Source of the DNA: Streptomyces atratus
GTDB lineage: Bacteria; Actinomycetota; Actinomycetes; Streptomycetales; Streptomycetaceae
Length of the DNA: 64,000 bases
Assembly (NCBI RefSeq): GCF_014648655.1
Contig: NZ_BMRN01000008.1
Coordinates: forward strand, 1 to 64,000
Direction of reading: 5' to 3'
Shown: positions 50,684-59,864 of the stretch, piece by piece
Layout: every line of letters begins with the position of its first letter
Numbering within the stretch: position 1 is the first letter of the stretch
The notes under the pieces: model-generated
The model's database searches: none
The model's input: only the letters and a program-made list of their open reading frames with translations
Told to the model about the DNA's origin: nothing
Position numbers and translations under genes: made by a program

Positions 50684-52144
50684 ATGACCGAGCTTGTCGA
50701 ACACGGAAAACTGTTCATCGGCGGGGAGTTGGTCGATCCGCTGGGCCGGGATGTCATCGAGGTCATCTCCCCGCACACCGAACAGGTCATCGGCCGGGTG
50801 CCGCACGCCTGCGAGGGGGATGTGGACCGGGCGGTCGCCGCCGCCCGGCGGGCCTTCGACGAGGGACCCTGGCCACGGGCGTCCCTCGACGAGCGGATCG
50901 AGGTGATCACCCGGATCAAGGACGCGTTCGCCGTGCGGTACGAGGAGATCGCCCGGGTCATCAGCTCGGAGAACGGCACCCCGTACACGTCCGGTGTCAT
51001 GGTGCAGGCGCTTGCCGCGATGATGGTGTGGGACGCGGCGATCACCGTCGCCCGCAGCTTCCCGTACGAGGAGCGGCGGGACGGGGTGCTCGGGCCGCTG
51101 CTGGTGCGCCGGGAGCCGGTGGGGGTGGTCGCGGCCGTGGTGCCGTGGAACGTTCCGCAGTTCACCGCCGCCGCCAAGCTCGCGCCCGCGCTGCTGGCCG
51201 GCTGCTCCGCCGTGCTCAAGGTCTCGCCCGAATCCCCGCTGGACGCCTACATCCTGGCCGAGATCGCCGCCGAGGCCGGGCTGCCGGAGGGGGTGCTGTC
51301 GATCCTTCCGGCCGACCGTGAGGTCAGCGAGTACCTGGTCGGGCATCCGGGCGTCGACAAGGTGTCGTTCACCGGGTCCGTGGCCGCGGGGCGCCGGGTG
51401 ATGGAGGTCGCCTCCCGCAACCTCACCCGGGTCACGCTGGAGCTGGGCGGGAAGTCCGCCGCCGTGATCCTCCCCGACGCCGATCTGGACGCGGCCGTCG
51501 CGGGCATCGTCCCCTTCGCCTGGATGATCAACGGCCAGGCGTGCGTGGCCCAGACCCGCATCCTCGTCCCGCGCTCCCGCTACGACGAGATGGCCGAGGC
51601 GTTCGCCGCCGCGGCGGGTGCGCTGAAGGTCGGCGACCCGCTCGACCCCGCCACCGAACTCGGCCCCCTTGTCGCGCAGCGCCAGCAGCGGCGCTCGCTC
51701 GACTACATCCGGATCGGACAGGACGAGGGCGCCAAGATCCTTACCGGCGGCGGTCGTCCGGCGTCCCAGGAACGGGGCTGGTACGTGGAGCCGACCCTCT
51801 TCGGCGACGTCGACAACTCCATGCGCATCGCCCGCGAGGAGATCTTCGGCCCCGTCATCTGCCTCCTGCCGTACGGCGACGAGGACGAGGCCGTACGGAT
51901 CGCCAACGACTCCGACTACGGGCTCAGCGGCAGCGTCTGGACCGCCGACACCGAACGCGGCATCGACATCGCCCGCCGGGTCAGGACGGGCACGTACAGC
52001 GTGAACACCTTCAGCCTCGACATGCTCGGCCCGTTCGGCGGCTACAAGAACTCCGGTCTGGGACGGGAGTTCGGCCCCGAGGGATACGCCGAGTACTTCG
52101 AGCACAAGATGATCCATCTGCCGGCCGGATACGAGGGGGCGTGA
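50684..52144 (+). CDS. NAD(P)-dependent aldehyde dehydrogenase
   Basis: 486 residues. The catalytic Cys is in MINGQACVAQTRILVP (about residue 286), the general-base Glu in VTLELGGKSAAVIL (about 252), and the coenzyme site includes PWNVPQFTAAAKLAPAL and FTGSVAAGRRVM. The C-terminal FGGYKNSGLGREFGPEGYAE is typical. Could oxidise the aldehyde from P450 action. The stop overlaps the ferredoxin start by one base (TGATG), so they are cotranscribed. Confidence 0.95.
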   Translation: MTELVEHGKLFIGGELVDPLGRDVIEVISPHTEQVIGRVPHACEGDVDRAVAAARRAFDEGPWPRASLDERIEVITRIKDAFAVRYEEIARVISSENGTPYTSGVMVQALAAMMVWDAAITVARSFPYEERRDGVLGPLLVRREPVGVVAAVVPWNVPQFTAAAKLAPALLAGCSAVLKVSPESPLDAYILAEIAAEAGLPEGVLSILPADREVSEYLVGHPGVDKVSFTGSVAAGRRVMEVASRNLTRVTLELGGKSAAVILPDADLDAAVAGIVPFAWMINGQACVAQTRILVPRSRYDEMAEAFAAAAGALKVGDPLDPATELGPLVAQRQQRRSLDYIRIGQDEGAKILTGGGRPASQERGWYVEPTLFGDVDNSMRIAREEIFGPVICLLPYGDEDEAVRIANDSDYGLSGSVWTADTERGIDIARRVRTGTYSVNTFSLDMLGPFGGYKNSGLGREFGPEGYAEYFEHKMIHLPAGYEGA

Positions 52145-52377
52145 TGGGGGACCGCTGGGCCGTGGAGGTCGACCGCGGGGTCTGCATCGGTTCCGGGATG
52201 TGCGTGAACCATGCCCCGGGCGGATTCGCGCTGGATTCCGCCCGGCAGTCCCACCCGGCAGCCCCGGAGACCGATGCCAACGAGAAGGTCCTCGCCGCGG
52301 CCGAGGGGTGCCCGGTCGAGGCGATCACGATCACGCTGACCGGATCGGGGGAGGTCGTCTTCCCGCCGGAGGAGTAG
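52144..52377 (+). CDS. [3Fe-4S]-type ferredoxin
   Basis: 77 residues with cysteines in RGVCIGSGMCVNHAPGGF and a C-terminal CPVEAI, the Cys pattern of the small [3Fe-4S] ferredoxins that deliver electrons to bacterial P450s. Immediately downstream of the aldehyde dehydrogenase. Likely electron donor for the CYP125-like P450 at 38816, although that is 12 kb away. Confidence 0.9.
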   Translation: MGDRWAVEVDRGVCIGSGMCVNHAPGGFALDSARQSHPAAPETDANEKVLAAAEGCPVEAITITLTGSGEVVFPPEE

Positions 52378-52404
52378 CGGGAGCAGCAGGCGGGAGGGCG
52401 ACGG

Positions 52405-52620
52405 TCAGAAGTCGATCCGCATGACGACCCGCCTGAGTGTGGGCCTGTTCACCCCGGTGAACCTCGCGTCGGCGAAAACGTCGCGGCTGCCGACGTGGAG
52501 TTCTCCCCAAGTGATCTCCATTCCTGGCTTTGTGATCACCGGGTATGCCTCCGGCGCGCGAGCGCCGCGCTCGCGCATGAAACCGACCGTGGCGCGTGCG
52601 AGCGCGTAGGTGATGCCGCG
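52405..52620 (-). pseudogene. unidentified gene, 3' fragment
   Basis: A minus-strand stretch reads ALARATVGFMRERGARAPEA, then MEITWGELHVGSRDVFADAR and ends VNRPTLRRVVMRIDF. The protein character is good but the upstream part is lost at the junction with an aldo/keto reductase fragment on the other strand, and no plausible start remains. I do not recognise the family. Confidence 0.4.
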
Positions 52621-52659
52621 GCGGGGTCGCGCAGCCGCTCGGCGCGGCCCACGGCATCC

Positions 52660-53040
52660 TCGGCGAGTGGCTGGTGTCCGTACAGAACAACTTCTCGCCG
52701 GCCACCCGTGACAGCGAGCCGCAGCTGCGCCCGTGCACCGAGCTGGGGATCGCCTTCCTGCCGTACAGCCCGCTGGACGGCATCTCCCGGGCGGGCGGCC
52801 CGGGTTCATCACACGCTGCGTTCGCGCGGATCGCCGAGGAACGCGGGGGCGGCCCTCAGCAAGTGTGTCCGGCCCGGGAGTTGGCCGAATCCCCGGTCGT
52901 CGTCCCGATCCCGGGGCCGCCCCGGCCGGCCACCATTCGCGACTCGGCGGCAGCGGCCGACCCGACGCCCGACGAAGCGGAGTCGCCGAACTCGACGCGG
53001 CCTCAGGGATGCCCCAGGAAGGGCGCTGAACCCCGGCGCA
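52660..53040 (+). pseudogene. aldo/keto reductase, C-terminal fragment
   Basis: VSVQNNFSPATRDSEPQLRP, then ELGIAFLPYSPLDGISRAGG and VCPARELAESPVVVPIPGPP match the last third of aldo/keto reductases, including the region that binds NADPH. Several usually conserved residues are changed. Near 52980 the expected ending (VAELDAASG) is in another frame. The catalytic Tyr region is absent. A decayed remnant. Confidence 0.6.
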
Positions 53041-53057
53041 AGGGCTGGAGCGACCGG

Positions 53058-53540
53058 TCAGCGGGGCGGGAACGGGGCCAGGCAACGGTCCCATTCGTCC
53101 GCCGCCCGCCGCAGTCCTTCAGCGGTGGCCCTGATCTCGATCACGCACGCATCAGAGCTCTTGCCGCCCGCCCGCCATGCAGGCGCTGCTTCGTAGCAGA
53201 GGTGCACTCGCAGTGCCCCGGCGCCATCGCCCCCTGCGGCATGACTGAAGGACAGAACGGGCTCGAGGAAGGAGAGATCCGGCAGTGTGCCCGTCAGCGT
53301 TTCTCCGCCCGCGGCCCGCAGCCACGGCGAGATCTGGCGTGCCTCTTCGGTCAGCAGGCATGGGTCGGTGAAGGACCAACTGGCCTCGGGTGTGGTCACC
53401 TCGCCTTCGACGACCAGCCAGTTGTCGTCGTACCGGTCGCCGATGACCGCGGGGAACCGGTAGCGCAGCGGGCGCAATTCGATGCGATGTTCCTGATCCG
53501 TGAGCAGCACCGCCCAAGGGTGCCACGCACCGTCGCGCAC
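53058..53540 (-). CDS. WapI-like immunity-type protein
   Basis: About 160 residues (GTG 53540; GTG 53510 also possible). Reads HRIELRPLRYRFPAVIGDRY, DNWLVVEGEVTTPEASWSFT and DACVIEIRATAEGLRRAADE, ending in WDRCLAPFPPR. It fits the WapI-type immunity family seen as orphan genes in Streptomyces. No toxin gene is beside it. Function inferred from resemblance only. Confidence 0.7.
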   Translation of the reverse strand: MRDGAWHPWAVLLTDQEHRIELRPLRYRFPAVIGDRYDDNWLVVEGEVTTPEASWSFTDPCLLTEEARQISPWLRAAGGETLTGTLPDLSFLEPVLSFSHAAGGDGAGALRVHLCYEAAPAWRAGGKSSDACVIEIRATAEGLRRAADEWDRCLAPFPPR

Positions 53541-53693
53541 ACCAACGTGAATGAATGCGGAACCAGCCGAAAGTCAGGCGCCGTGTATCGCGGGCAGGGC
53601 TTCACCTCGTACGCGGTCGGCAGCGTTGCGGGCCGGGAAGTTGCCGGACACTGCACAAGCAGGTGCAGCCCGGCCGATGGCAGGATTCCGCGC

Positions 53694-53888
53694 ATGACCG
53701 ATGCCCGGGAAGTGACCTGCCTGCCCCTCGGGAGGCGCACCCTGTGGTCGTTCGTAGGGCTCGGTGCGGCCGGGGTGAGCCTGGCCGCGGTACGCACGGC
53801 GTACTGGGGCCCGGATGTGTGGCTGGGCGTGGGCCTTCTTCTCGCATGGGTGGGCAGCGCGTCGCTCCGCGCGGTCACCTGGGGCTGA
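53694..53888 (+). CDS. small membrane protein (64 aa)
   Basis: Reads MTDAREVTCLPLGRRTLWSF, then two hydrophobic segments (VGLGAAGVSLAAVRTAYW and VWLGVGLLLAWVGSASL). The stop TGA at 53886-53888 may be due to a one-base loss, because the next frame continues sensibly as LTAEQRAALDAAH to 53926. Function unknown. Confidence 0.5.
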   Translation: MTDAREVTCLPLGRRTLWSFVGLGAAGVSLAAVRTAYWGPDVWLGVGLLLAWVGSASLRAVTWG

Positions 53889-54034
53889 CCGCGGAGCAGC
53901 GGGCGGCGCTGGACGCGGCCCACTGACGGCCCGGGACCGGACCCGCACCATGTACGCCGCCACCATGCCGTCGTACGACGGTGTGTGCACCGACCCCGTG
54001 TGACGAGGGCCTGGGTCTCCTTACGGTGACGACC

Positions 54035-54877
54035 ATGGAGACTCCTCAGAGCCCGGACCGCGGGCCCGCCCAGCAGGCCGCCCCGTCCACCGTCCCGCCG
54101 CCCGCCGCAGGTCCCTCGCCGTCGACCGCGGACCGGCTCCTCGCCGGGCGCACCGCCCTGGTGACCGGTGCCGCCAGCGGTATCGGGCGGGCCTGCGCAC
54201 AGGCCCTGGCCGCCGCGGGCGCCCATGTCCATGTGGTGGACAAGGCCGCGGACGCCGCGAAGAGCCTGGCGGAGACGATCGGCGGGACGGCGTGGGTGGT
54301 CGATCTCTCCGTCCCGGACACGGTGGACACGCTGCCCGCCGACGTGGACATCGTGGTCAACAACGCAGGGCTTCAGCACGTCGCCCCCGTGCACGAATTC
54401 CCACCGGACCGGTTCGCGCTGATCCAGCGCGTCATGGTGGAGGCCCCGTTCCGCATCTTGCGCCGGACCCTGCCGGGCATGTACGAACGCGGCTGGGGAC
54501 GCGTGGTCAACATCTCGTCCGTGCACGGCCTGCGGGCCAGCCCCTACAAATCGGCCTATGTGACGGCCAAGCACGCACTGGAGGGACTCAGCAAGGTGGT
54601 CGCGCTCGAAGCGGCGGAGCACGGGGTGACGAGCAACTGCGTCAGCCCCGGGTACGTACGCACCCCCCTGGTCGAGAACCAGATCGCGGACCAGGCCCGT
54701 ACGCACGGCATCTCCGAGGAGGAGGTGGTGGGCCGGGTCATGCTGGAACGCAGCGCGATCAAGCGCCTGATCGAACCCGACGACGTCGCCGAGGCCGTGC
54801 TGTGGCTCTGCGGGCCGCGTACCGGGCACATCACCGGCACCTCGCTCTCCATGGACGGCGGCTGGACCGCCAACTGA
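54035..54877 (+). CDS. short-chain dehydrogenase, 3-hydroxybutyrate-dehydrogenase-like
   Basis: About 280 residues from ATG 54035. A Pro/Ala-rich lead (about 35 residues) precedes the Rossmann motif ALVTGAASGIGRACAQ, then VNNAGLQHVAPVHEF and the active site NISSVHGLRASPYKSAYVTA followed by KHA (Ser, Tyr, Lys triad). SPGYVRTPLVENQIADQA is typical of D-3-hydroxybutyrate dehydrogenases. The N-terminal lead is longer than usual. Followed after 30 bp by the PucR-type gene, same strand. Confidence 0.88.
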   Translation: METPQSPDRGPAQQAAPSTVPPPAAGPSPSTADRLLAGRTALVTGAASGIGRACAQALAAAGAHVHVVDKAADAAKSLAETIGGTAWVVDLSVPDTVDTLPADVDIVVNNAGLQHVAPVHEFPPDRFALIQRVMVEAPFRILRRTLPGMYERGWGRVVNISSVHGLRASPYKSAYVTAKHALEGLSKVVALEAAEHGVTSNCVSPGYVRTPLVENQIADQARTHGISEEEVVGRVMLERSAIKRLIEPDDVAEAVLWLCGPRTGHITGTSLSMDGGWTAN

Positions 54878-54907
54878 TCACCCGACCCCTACGAACGATG
54901 GCCGCCC

Positions 54908-56884
54908 ATGTCTGAACCGTCCGCCTCCGCCGCGCCCCATCTGCGGCGCCTTCTCGACCTGCTGGCCGACGACGCCCCCGCCGAGGCGCTGGGCGCCGTC
55001 TCCTCGCAGGCGCGGGCCGCCGGTGTGCCCGCGGGCGATCTGGCGGAGGTGGAGCGGGCCACCGCCACCGCCCTGCGGATCAGGGGCGCTCTGCGGCAGC
55101 ACCGGCGCCGCGAGCTCCAGCTCACCGCCCTCTTCGACACCGCGGGCGACCTGGCCGCATCCCGCGACCTGGACGACGTGCTGAAGGCGATCGTCCGCCG
55201 CGCCAGGATGCTGCTCGGCACGGACACGGCATATCTCACGCTCCCCGACGAGGAGGCGGGGGACACCTATATGCGGGTCACCGACGGGTCGGTGTCGGTG
55301 TCCTTCCAGTGCCTGCGGCTGGAGCTCGGTGAAGGGCTCGGCGGGCTGGTGGCGCAGACCGCGAGCCCGTACGCCACCCACGACTACCGCACCGACGACC
55401 GCTTCCACCACACCCGCAACATCGACTCCGCGGTGCTGGACGACGGGCTCGTCGCCATCCTGGGCGTGCCCCTGCTTCTCGGCTCCAGCCGCGGCGGTAC
55501 GGGAAAGGTCATCGGCGTCCTCTTCGCAGCCGACCGCGCACCCCGCGTCTTCAGTCCCGACGAGGTCGCCCTGCTGTGCTCGCTCGCCGCACATGCCGCG
55601 ATCGCCATCGACACCGCCCGCGCGCTCGCCGACACCCGGTCCGCGCTGGACGAACTGGCCGAGACCAACGCCGAACTGGCCGAGGCCAACGCGGCCGTAC
55701 GGGCCCACTCGGCGGCGATGCGGCGCGCCGAGGAGTCCCACGACCGGCTGACCGATCTGGTCCTGCGCGGCCGTGATGTCAAGGATGTCGCCGCGGCGGT
55801 CGCGGGGCTGTTGAACTCCCCGCTCACCATTCATGACCCGGGCGGGCGGCCCCTGGCGGCGGTCCGGCCCGACGGTGCGGACTTCGCCGCCGACAGCATG
55901 GACGCCGGGTGGCTGGCCGAGACCGCCGAGGAGTCCCGTACCGGTGCCCGCGCCGTGCACCGCGACGGCCGCTGGATCTGCGCGGTCCTCGCCGGACGGG
56001 AACTCCTGGCCGGTCTGGTCCTGCACCGGCGTGAACAGCTCGACGACTCCGACCGGCGGCTGTTCGAGCGGGCCTCGGTGGTCACCGGACTCCTTCTGCT
56101 GCTGCGGCGCACGGTCGCCGAGACCGAGAACCGGATCCGCGGAGAGCTGATCACCGACCTGCTGACCGACGCGGACCGCGACCCGGCCGGACTCGCCGAA
56201 CGCGGCCGACGCCTCGGCATCGACCTCGACCGCCCGCATCTGCTGCTGGTGGCCGAGGGCGGCGCCCGGGAGAGACTGGCCCCTGCCGCGATGCGCTATC
56301 TGTTCGGCGGGGACATCCACGGGGTGAGCGCCGAACACGCGGGGAACGTGGTGCTGTTGCTGGAGGCCGACGACCCCGGCCCGGCTGCCGGTGACGCGGC
56401 ACGCGCGGCGGCGGCCCAGCTCGGCCAGCTGATCCAGGCCCCCGTCACCGTCGCCGCCACCGGGCCGGCCCGCGGCGCCCGGGAGCTGGCCTCCGCATAC
56501 GGGGAGGCCGCCCGCTGCCTGCGCGCCATGCGGGTCCTGGGGCGTGCGGGGGAAGGCGCCTGCATCGAAGAACTGGGCTTTCTCGGTGTGGTGTTGGGCA
56601 ACGCCCAGGACGTCGACGGCTTCGTCACGGCGACACTGGGGCCGCTGCTGGAGTACGACGCGCAGCGCGGCACGCATCTCGTGCGTACGCTCGGTGCCTA
56701 TTTCGGGTCCGGGGGCAGTCTCATCCGCGCCAAGGACGAGCTTCACGTGCACGTCAACACGGTGGTGCAGCGGCTGGACCGGGTGCAGGTGCTGCTGGGG
56801 CGGGACTGGAACGAGCCCGGCCGGGCGTTGGAGCTGCAACTTGCCTTGCGGTTGCATCTGTTGGCGGGCGGCCGGGAGCGGTAG
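54908..56884 (+). CDS. GAF/PucR-type transcriptional regulator
   Basis: 658 residues. A GAF domain (about 60-255, with FDTAGDLAASRDLDDVLKAI and LGVPLLLGSS) is followed by a coiled linker and a second region with ERGRRLGIDLDRPHLLLVAE. The C-terminal PucR-like HTH reads LVRTLGAYFGSGGSLIRAKD, then HVHVNTVVQRLDRVQVLLGR, and ends LELQLALRLHLLAGG. Regulators of this kind control catabolic operons in response to small molecules. It lies beside the 3-hydroxybutyrate-dehydrogenase-like gene and converges with the ABC operon, so one of these may be its target. Confidence 0.9.
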   Translation: MSEPSASAAPHLRRLLDLLADDAPAEALGAVSSQARAAGVPAGDLAEVERATATALRIRGALRQHRRRELQLTALFDTAGDLAASRDLDDVLKAIVRRARMLLGTDTAYLTLPDEEAGDTYMRVTDGSVSVSFQCLRLELGEGLGGLVAQTASPYATHDYRTDDRFHHTRNIDSAVLDDGLVAILGVPLLLGSSRGGTGKVIGVLFAADRAPRVFSPDEVALLCSLAAHAAIAIDTARALADTRSALDELAETNAELAEANAAVRAHSAAMRRAEESHDRLTDLVLRGRDVKDVAAAVAGLLNSPLTIHDPGGRPLAAVRPDGADFAADSMDAGWLAETAEESRTGARAVHRDGRWICAVLAGRELLAGLVLHRREQLDDSDRRLFERASVVTGLLLLLRRTVAETENRIRGELITDLLTDADRDPAGLAERGRRLGIDLDRPHLLLVAEGGARERLAPAAMRYLFGGDIHGVSAEHAGNVVLLLEADDPGPAAGDAARAAAAQLGQLIQAPVTVAATGPARGARELASAYGEAARCLRAMRVLGRAGEGACIEELGFLGVVLGNAQDVDGFVTATLGPLLEYDAQRGTHLVRTLGAYFGSGGSLIRAKDELHVHVNTVVQRLDRVQVLLGRDWNEPGRALELQLALRLHLLAGGRER

Positions 56885-56926
56885 AGGCCGCCCGGCCGCC
56901 CGGGGTGCGTTCCGGTGTCTGTGTCC

Positions 56927-57829
56927 TCAGGCGCCGGACGGGCCGGGGGTGGCGGCCATGGTCAGCAAGTGGTGTGCGATCTCTCCGGCGCCCGCTTCTC
57001 CCGTCAGCAGTGTGTAGTGGTTGACGTCCCGTACCGGCACCGGTGTCACCTCCGTGCCCCCGAGGTCGGCCGCTGCCAGCCGTGTCTCGTCGTACAGGCC
57101 CTGGTCCTCGTTCATCAGGCCCCGCCGCGCCCACAGCAGAGTCGCCGGAGCCGGCAGCTTCCGTACCGCCGTCAGCACCTCCTCGTCGAAGAGACCGATG
57201 CCGTCGGTGCGTACCGCCTCGATCCGGCAGGTGGAGTGCATGGCGGGTTCGTCCCCGGTCAGGTCGCGCTGGATGTACGCATCCACCTCTGCCGACCACG
57301 CACCCGCGAACGCCGGATGCGCCTGCCAGAAGGAGCGGTAGGCGGCCCGGTCGGGGAAGGTCATCGACAGCCGGTCCATGGCCGGGCCGATCACGGCGGT
57401 CATCAGCTCGTCCGGGGAGAGATGCGTGGGGGCGGGGAAACCGATGCCGCCGTCGACCAGCAGCAGCGGCCCGAACCGTTCCGGGTGCCGCACGGCGGCC
57501 AGCGCCGCCACGAACGCGCCCATCGAATGGCCGGCCAGCACCACCCGGTCCAGACCCAGGGCCTCGGTCAGGGCGGCGATGTCATCGGTGTGCGTGGCGA
57601 TCCCGTACGGCCCCGGCAGGGCCGAACTCCCGGCCCGGCCACGCAGATCCGGAGCGATCAGGGTGATGCGGCCGTCCAGCAGTCTCGCCACCGGGCCCCA
57701 GGACAGCGCGTTGGCCGTGATGCCGTGCAGGGCGACGACGACCGGTGCGTCCGGCTCGCGGGCCGGCCACCTCAGTACCGCCAACTCGCCCCCGGTCACG
57801 GGGACCTGTACCTCTTCGTACGCAATCAC
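56927..57829 (-). CDS. alpha/beta hydrolase, ABC-operon partner
   Basis: 300 residues from GTG 57829 (AAGGAGAA upstream). The oxyanion region VALHGITANALSWGP, nucleophile GHSMGAFVAALAAV (Ser about 103) and C-terminal His in VRDVNHYTLLTGEAG define a classic hydrolase. It overlaps the LivM-like stop by 4 bp and is the last gene of the transport operon, so it probably cleaves the imported compound, for example an ester or amide. Confidence 0.9.
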   Translation of the reverse strand: MIAYEEVQVPVTGGELAVLRWPAREPDAPVVVALHGITANALSWGPVARLLDGRITLIAPDLRGRAGSSALPGPYGIATHTDDIAALTEALGLDRVVLAGHSMGAFVAALAAVRHPERFGPLLLVDGGIGFPAPTHLSPDELMTAVIGPAMDRLSMTFPDRAAYRSFWQAHPAFAGAWSAEVDAYIQRDLTGDEPAMHSTCRIEAVRTDGIGLFDEEVLTAVRKLPAPATLLWARRGLMNEDQGLYDETRLAAADLGGTEVTPVPVRDVNHYTLLTGEAGAGEIAHHLLTMAATPGPSGA

Positions 57830-58980
57830 GGGCGTCCGTTCTCCTTCCGGGCCTTCCTGGCCGGGAGCGTTTCGGTGGTGGCGGGCCTGCGGCGTACCGC
57901 CGCCAGCCGGGACGGCAGCCGGGCCAGGCCGCCCGGCAGCAGGTGTACCACGGCCACGAACAGCACGCCGAGCAGGAACAGCGGCTGGGAGAGCGGCACC
58001 CGCAGCACCGCGGGCAGATCGGCGACCGCGCCCGACCCGGCCAGATCGCCGAGCCGGTGATCGGCCCAGGTGTAGAGGATGCCGCCGACCATCGGGCCCC
58101 AGCGGGTGCCCGATCCGCCCAGCACCACCATCACCAGCAGCGAGAGGGTGAAGTCCGAGGTGGTTGTCTGAGGGGTCGAGCCGCCGGTGAGCAGCAGGTG
58201 CACCAGACCGCCCAGCGCGGCCAGCGCGCCCGCCAGGACGAAGGCCGTCAGCTTGAAGCCGTACGGCTTCAAGCCCAGTACCTCCACCCGGCGTTCGTTC
58301 TCCTTGATGCCCTCCCAGACCCGTCCGGTGGGGGAGCGGACCGCCCAGTGGACGACGGCGAGGGTGAGGACCAGATAGGCGAGTGCCACCCAGTAGAGGT
58401 TCGCGGTGTGCTCGATGCCCACGAGCCCGGACGGCAGCAGATCCGCGGGGGCGGCCCGGCCCTCCTCTCCACCGGTGAGACCACCGGGGTTGCGGGAGAC
58501 CAGGATCGAGCCCGCCTGGGCGAAGGCCAGCGTCACCATGGAGAAGCCGATGCCGGTGACCCGCAGGCTCACCGACCCCAGGACCAGCGCGAGCGCGGTC
58601 CCGAAGCAGAGGCCGAGCAGTGCGGACACGGCGAACGGGAGGCCCGCCTCCAGCAGGAACATGTTGGTGGCGTAGCTGCCCGCGGCGAAGTAGAGCGCAT
58701 GCCCGAAGGAGAGCAGCCCGGTGCGGCCGAGCAGCAGGTCGTAGCCGGTTGCCAACGCGCCGAACAGCAGGCAGGTGGCAAGGAGTTGGAGACTGCCGGG
58801 GCTGCCGAGCGGGCCGTCCAGGAGTCCGGGCAGCGGCAGTGCGCTGTACGGCGCGACGGCGAGGATCAGCAGTGCGGCGGCGGGCCACCAGCGGCGCAGC
58901 AGCCGGGCGGTGTTCCCGGGGCCGGGTGCGACCGTGTGTTTTTCGCCGGTGCGGTCGTGTGTCTCGGTGACGGTGCTCAC
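57826..58980 (-). CDS. branched-chain-amino-acid-type ABC permease (LivM-like)
   Basis: 384 residues from GTG 58980. Ten or so transmembrane helices with the LivM hallmarks TGYDLLLGRTGLLSFGHALY, SMVTLAFAQAGSILVSRNPG, GGLTGGEEGR and LVMVVLGGSGTRWGPMVGGI. The start overlaps the LivH-like stop by 4 bp. N-terminal 30 residues are hydrophilic. Part of a complete Liv/Urt-type importer. Confidence 0.93.
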   Translation of the reverse strand: MSTVTETHDRTGEKHTVAPGPGNTARLLRRWWPAAALLILAVAPYSALPLPGLLDGPLGSPGSLQLLATCLLFGALATGYDLLLGRTGLLSFGHALYFAAGSYATNMFLLEAGLPFAVSALLGLCFGTALALVLGSVSLRVTGIGFSMVTLAFAQAGSILVSRNPGGLTGGEEGRAAPADLLPSGLVGIEHTANLYWVALAYLVLTLAVVHWAVRSPTGRVWEGIKENERRVEVLGLKPYGFKLTAFVLAGALAALGGLVHLLLTGGSTPQTTTSDFTLSLLVMVVLGGSGTRWGPMVGGILYTWADHRLGDLAGSGAVADLPAVLRVPLSQPLFLLGVLFVAVVHLLPGGLARLPSRLAAVRRRPATTETLPARKARKENGRP

Positions 58981-59864
58981 GCGAGCCTCCCGGTCAGTCC
59001 GCGCGGCCGCAGAAGCAGCAGCGCGGCGAGCAGGACGACGACGGCCAGGTCGCCGAGGCCCGCTGCGGTGTAGTAGTTGGCGAACTGCTGGACCAGGCCG
59101 ATGACGGCGGATGCCACGGCGGCGCCGGTCACCGAGCCCATGCCCCCGGTGACCACCACGACGAACGCGAAGATCAGCAGCGAGGTGCCCTGGCGGGGGT
59201 CGACCGAGCCGAAGTACAGGCCGCCGAGCGCCCCGCCGAGCGCGGCGGCGCAGCCGCCGATCGCGAAGACGAGTGTGAACGCCTTGCGTACATCGATACC
59301 CAGGGCGGTGACCATCGCCCGGTCCTCGACCCCGGCCCGTACGACCAGACCGTGCCGGGTACGGCCGAGGAAGAGCCGCAGTGCGACGAGGACCACGACC
59401 GCCGCCGCGACCAGTACCAGACGGTTGACCGGGACCTGGGCGCCGAGCAGCCCGAAGGTGCCGGACAGCGCCTTCGGCCCCGGGAAGGTCCGGGCGTCCG
59501 AACCCCAGATGCCCGACAGCAGCGCCGGGACGGCGAGCCCCACCCCGACCGTGGCGAGCACCTGCTCGCGCGGCCGGGTGTAGAGCGGGCGGACGACGGT
59601 GAGTTCCAGCAGCACGGCGGCCGCGGTGCCCACCGCCGTACCGAACAGGACCGCGAGGAGGAAGCCCGCTCCGCCCGGGCCGGCGCCGGGCAGATTGCCG
59701 GACGCCGCCCACCAGGTGCCGTACGCACCGATGGAGAGCAGCGCCCCGTGCGCGAAGTTGAGCACATCCATCAGGCCGAAGATCAGTGAGAGTCCCGATG
59801 CGATCAGGAAGTAGAGCGCCCCCAGACCGAGTCCGGTCATGGTGAGCAGAACGACGGTGGACAT
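58977..59864 (-). CDS. branched-chain-amino-acid-type ABC permease (LivH-like)
   Basis: 295 residues from ATG 59864 (GGAGG upstream). LivH signature: LGALYFLIASGLSLIFGLMD, VLNFAHGALLSIGAYG, and VDPRQGTSLLIFAFVVVVTG followed by GMGSVTGAAVASAVIGL. The LivM homologue follows with a 4-bp overlap. The start overlaps the preceding ATPase stop by one base. Confidence 0.93.
   Translation of the reverse strand: MSTVVLLTMTGLGLGALYFLIASGLSLIFGLMDVLNFAHGALLSIGAYGTWWAASGNLPGAGPGGAGFLLAVLFGTAVGTAAAVLLELTVVRPLYTRPREQVLATVGVGLAVPALLSGIWGSDARTFPGPKALSGTFGLLGAQVPVNRLVLVAAAVVVLVALRLFLGRTRHGLVVRAGVEDRAMVTALGIDVRKAFTLVFAIGGCAAALGGALGGLYFGSVDPRQGTSLLIFAFVVVVTGGMGSVTGAAVASAVIGLVQQFANYYTAAGLGDLAVVVLLAALLLLRPRGLTGRLA

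Noticed and set aside
54878..56857. Long minus-strand frame opposite the PucR-type regulator
   Set aside because: No recognisable domain, with Gly/Arg/Val-rich content. The plus strand encodes the GAF and HTH domains.
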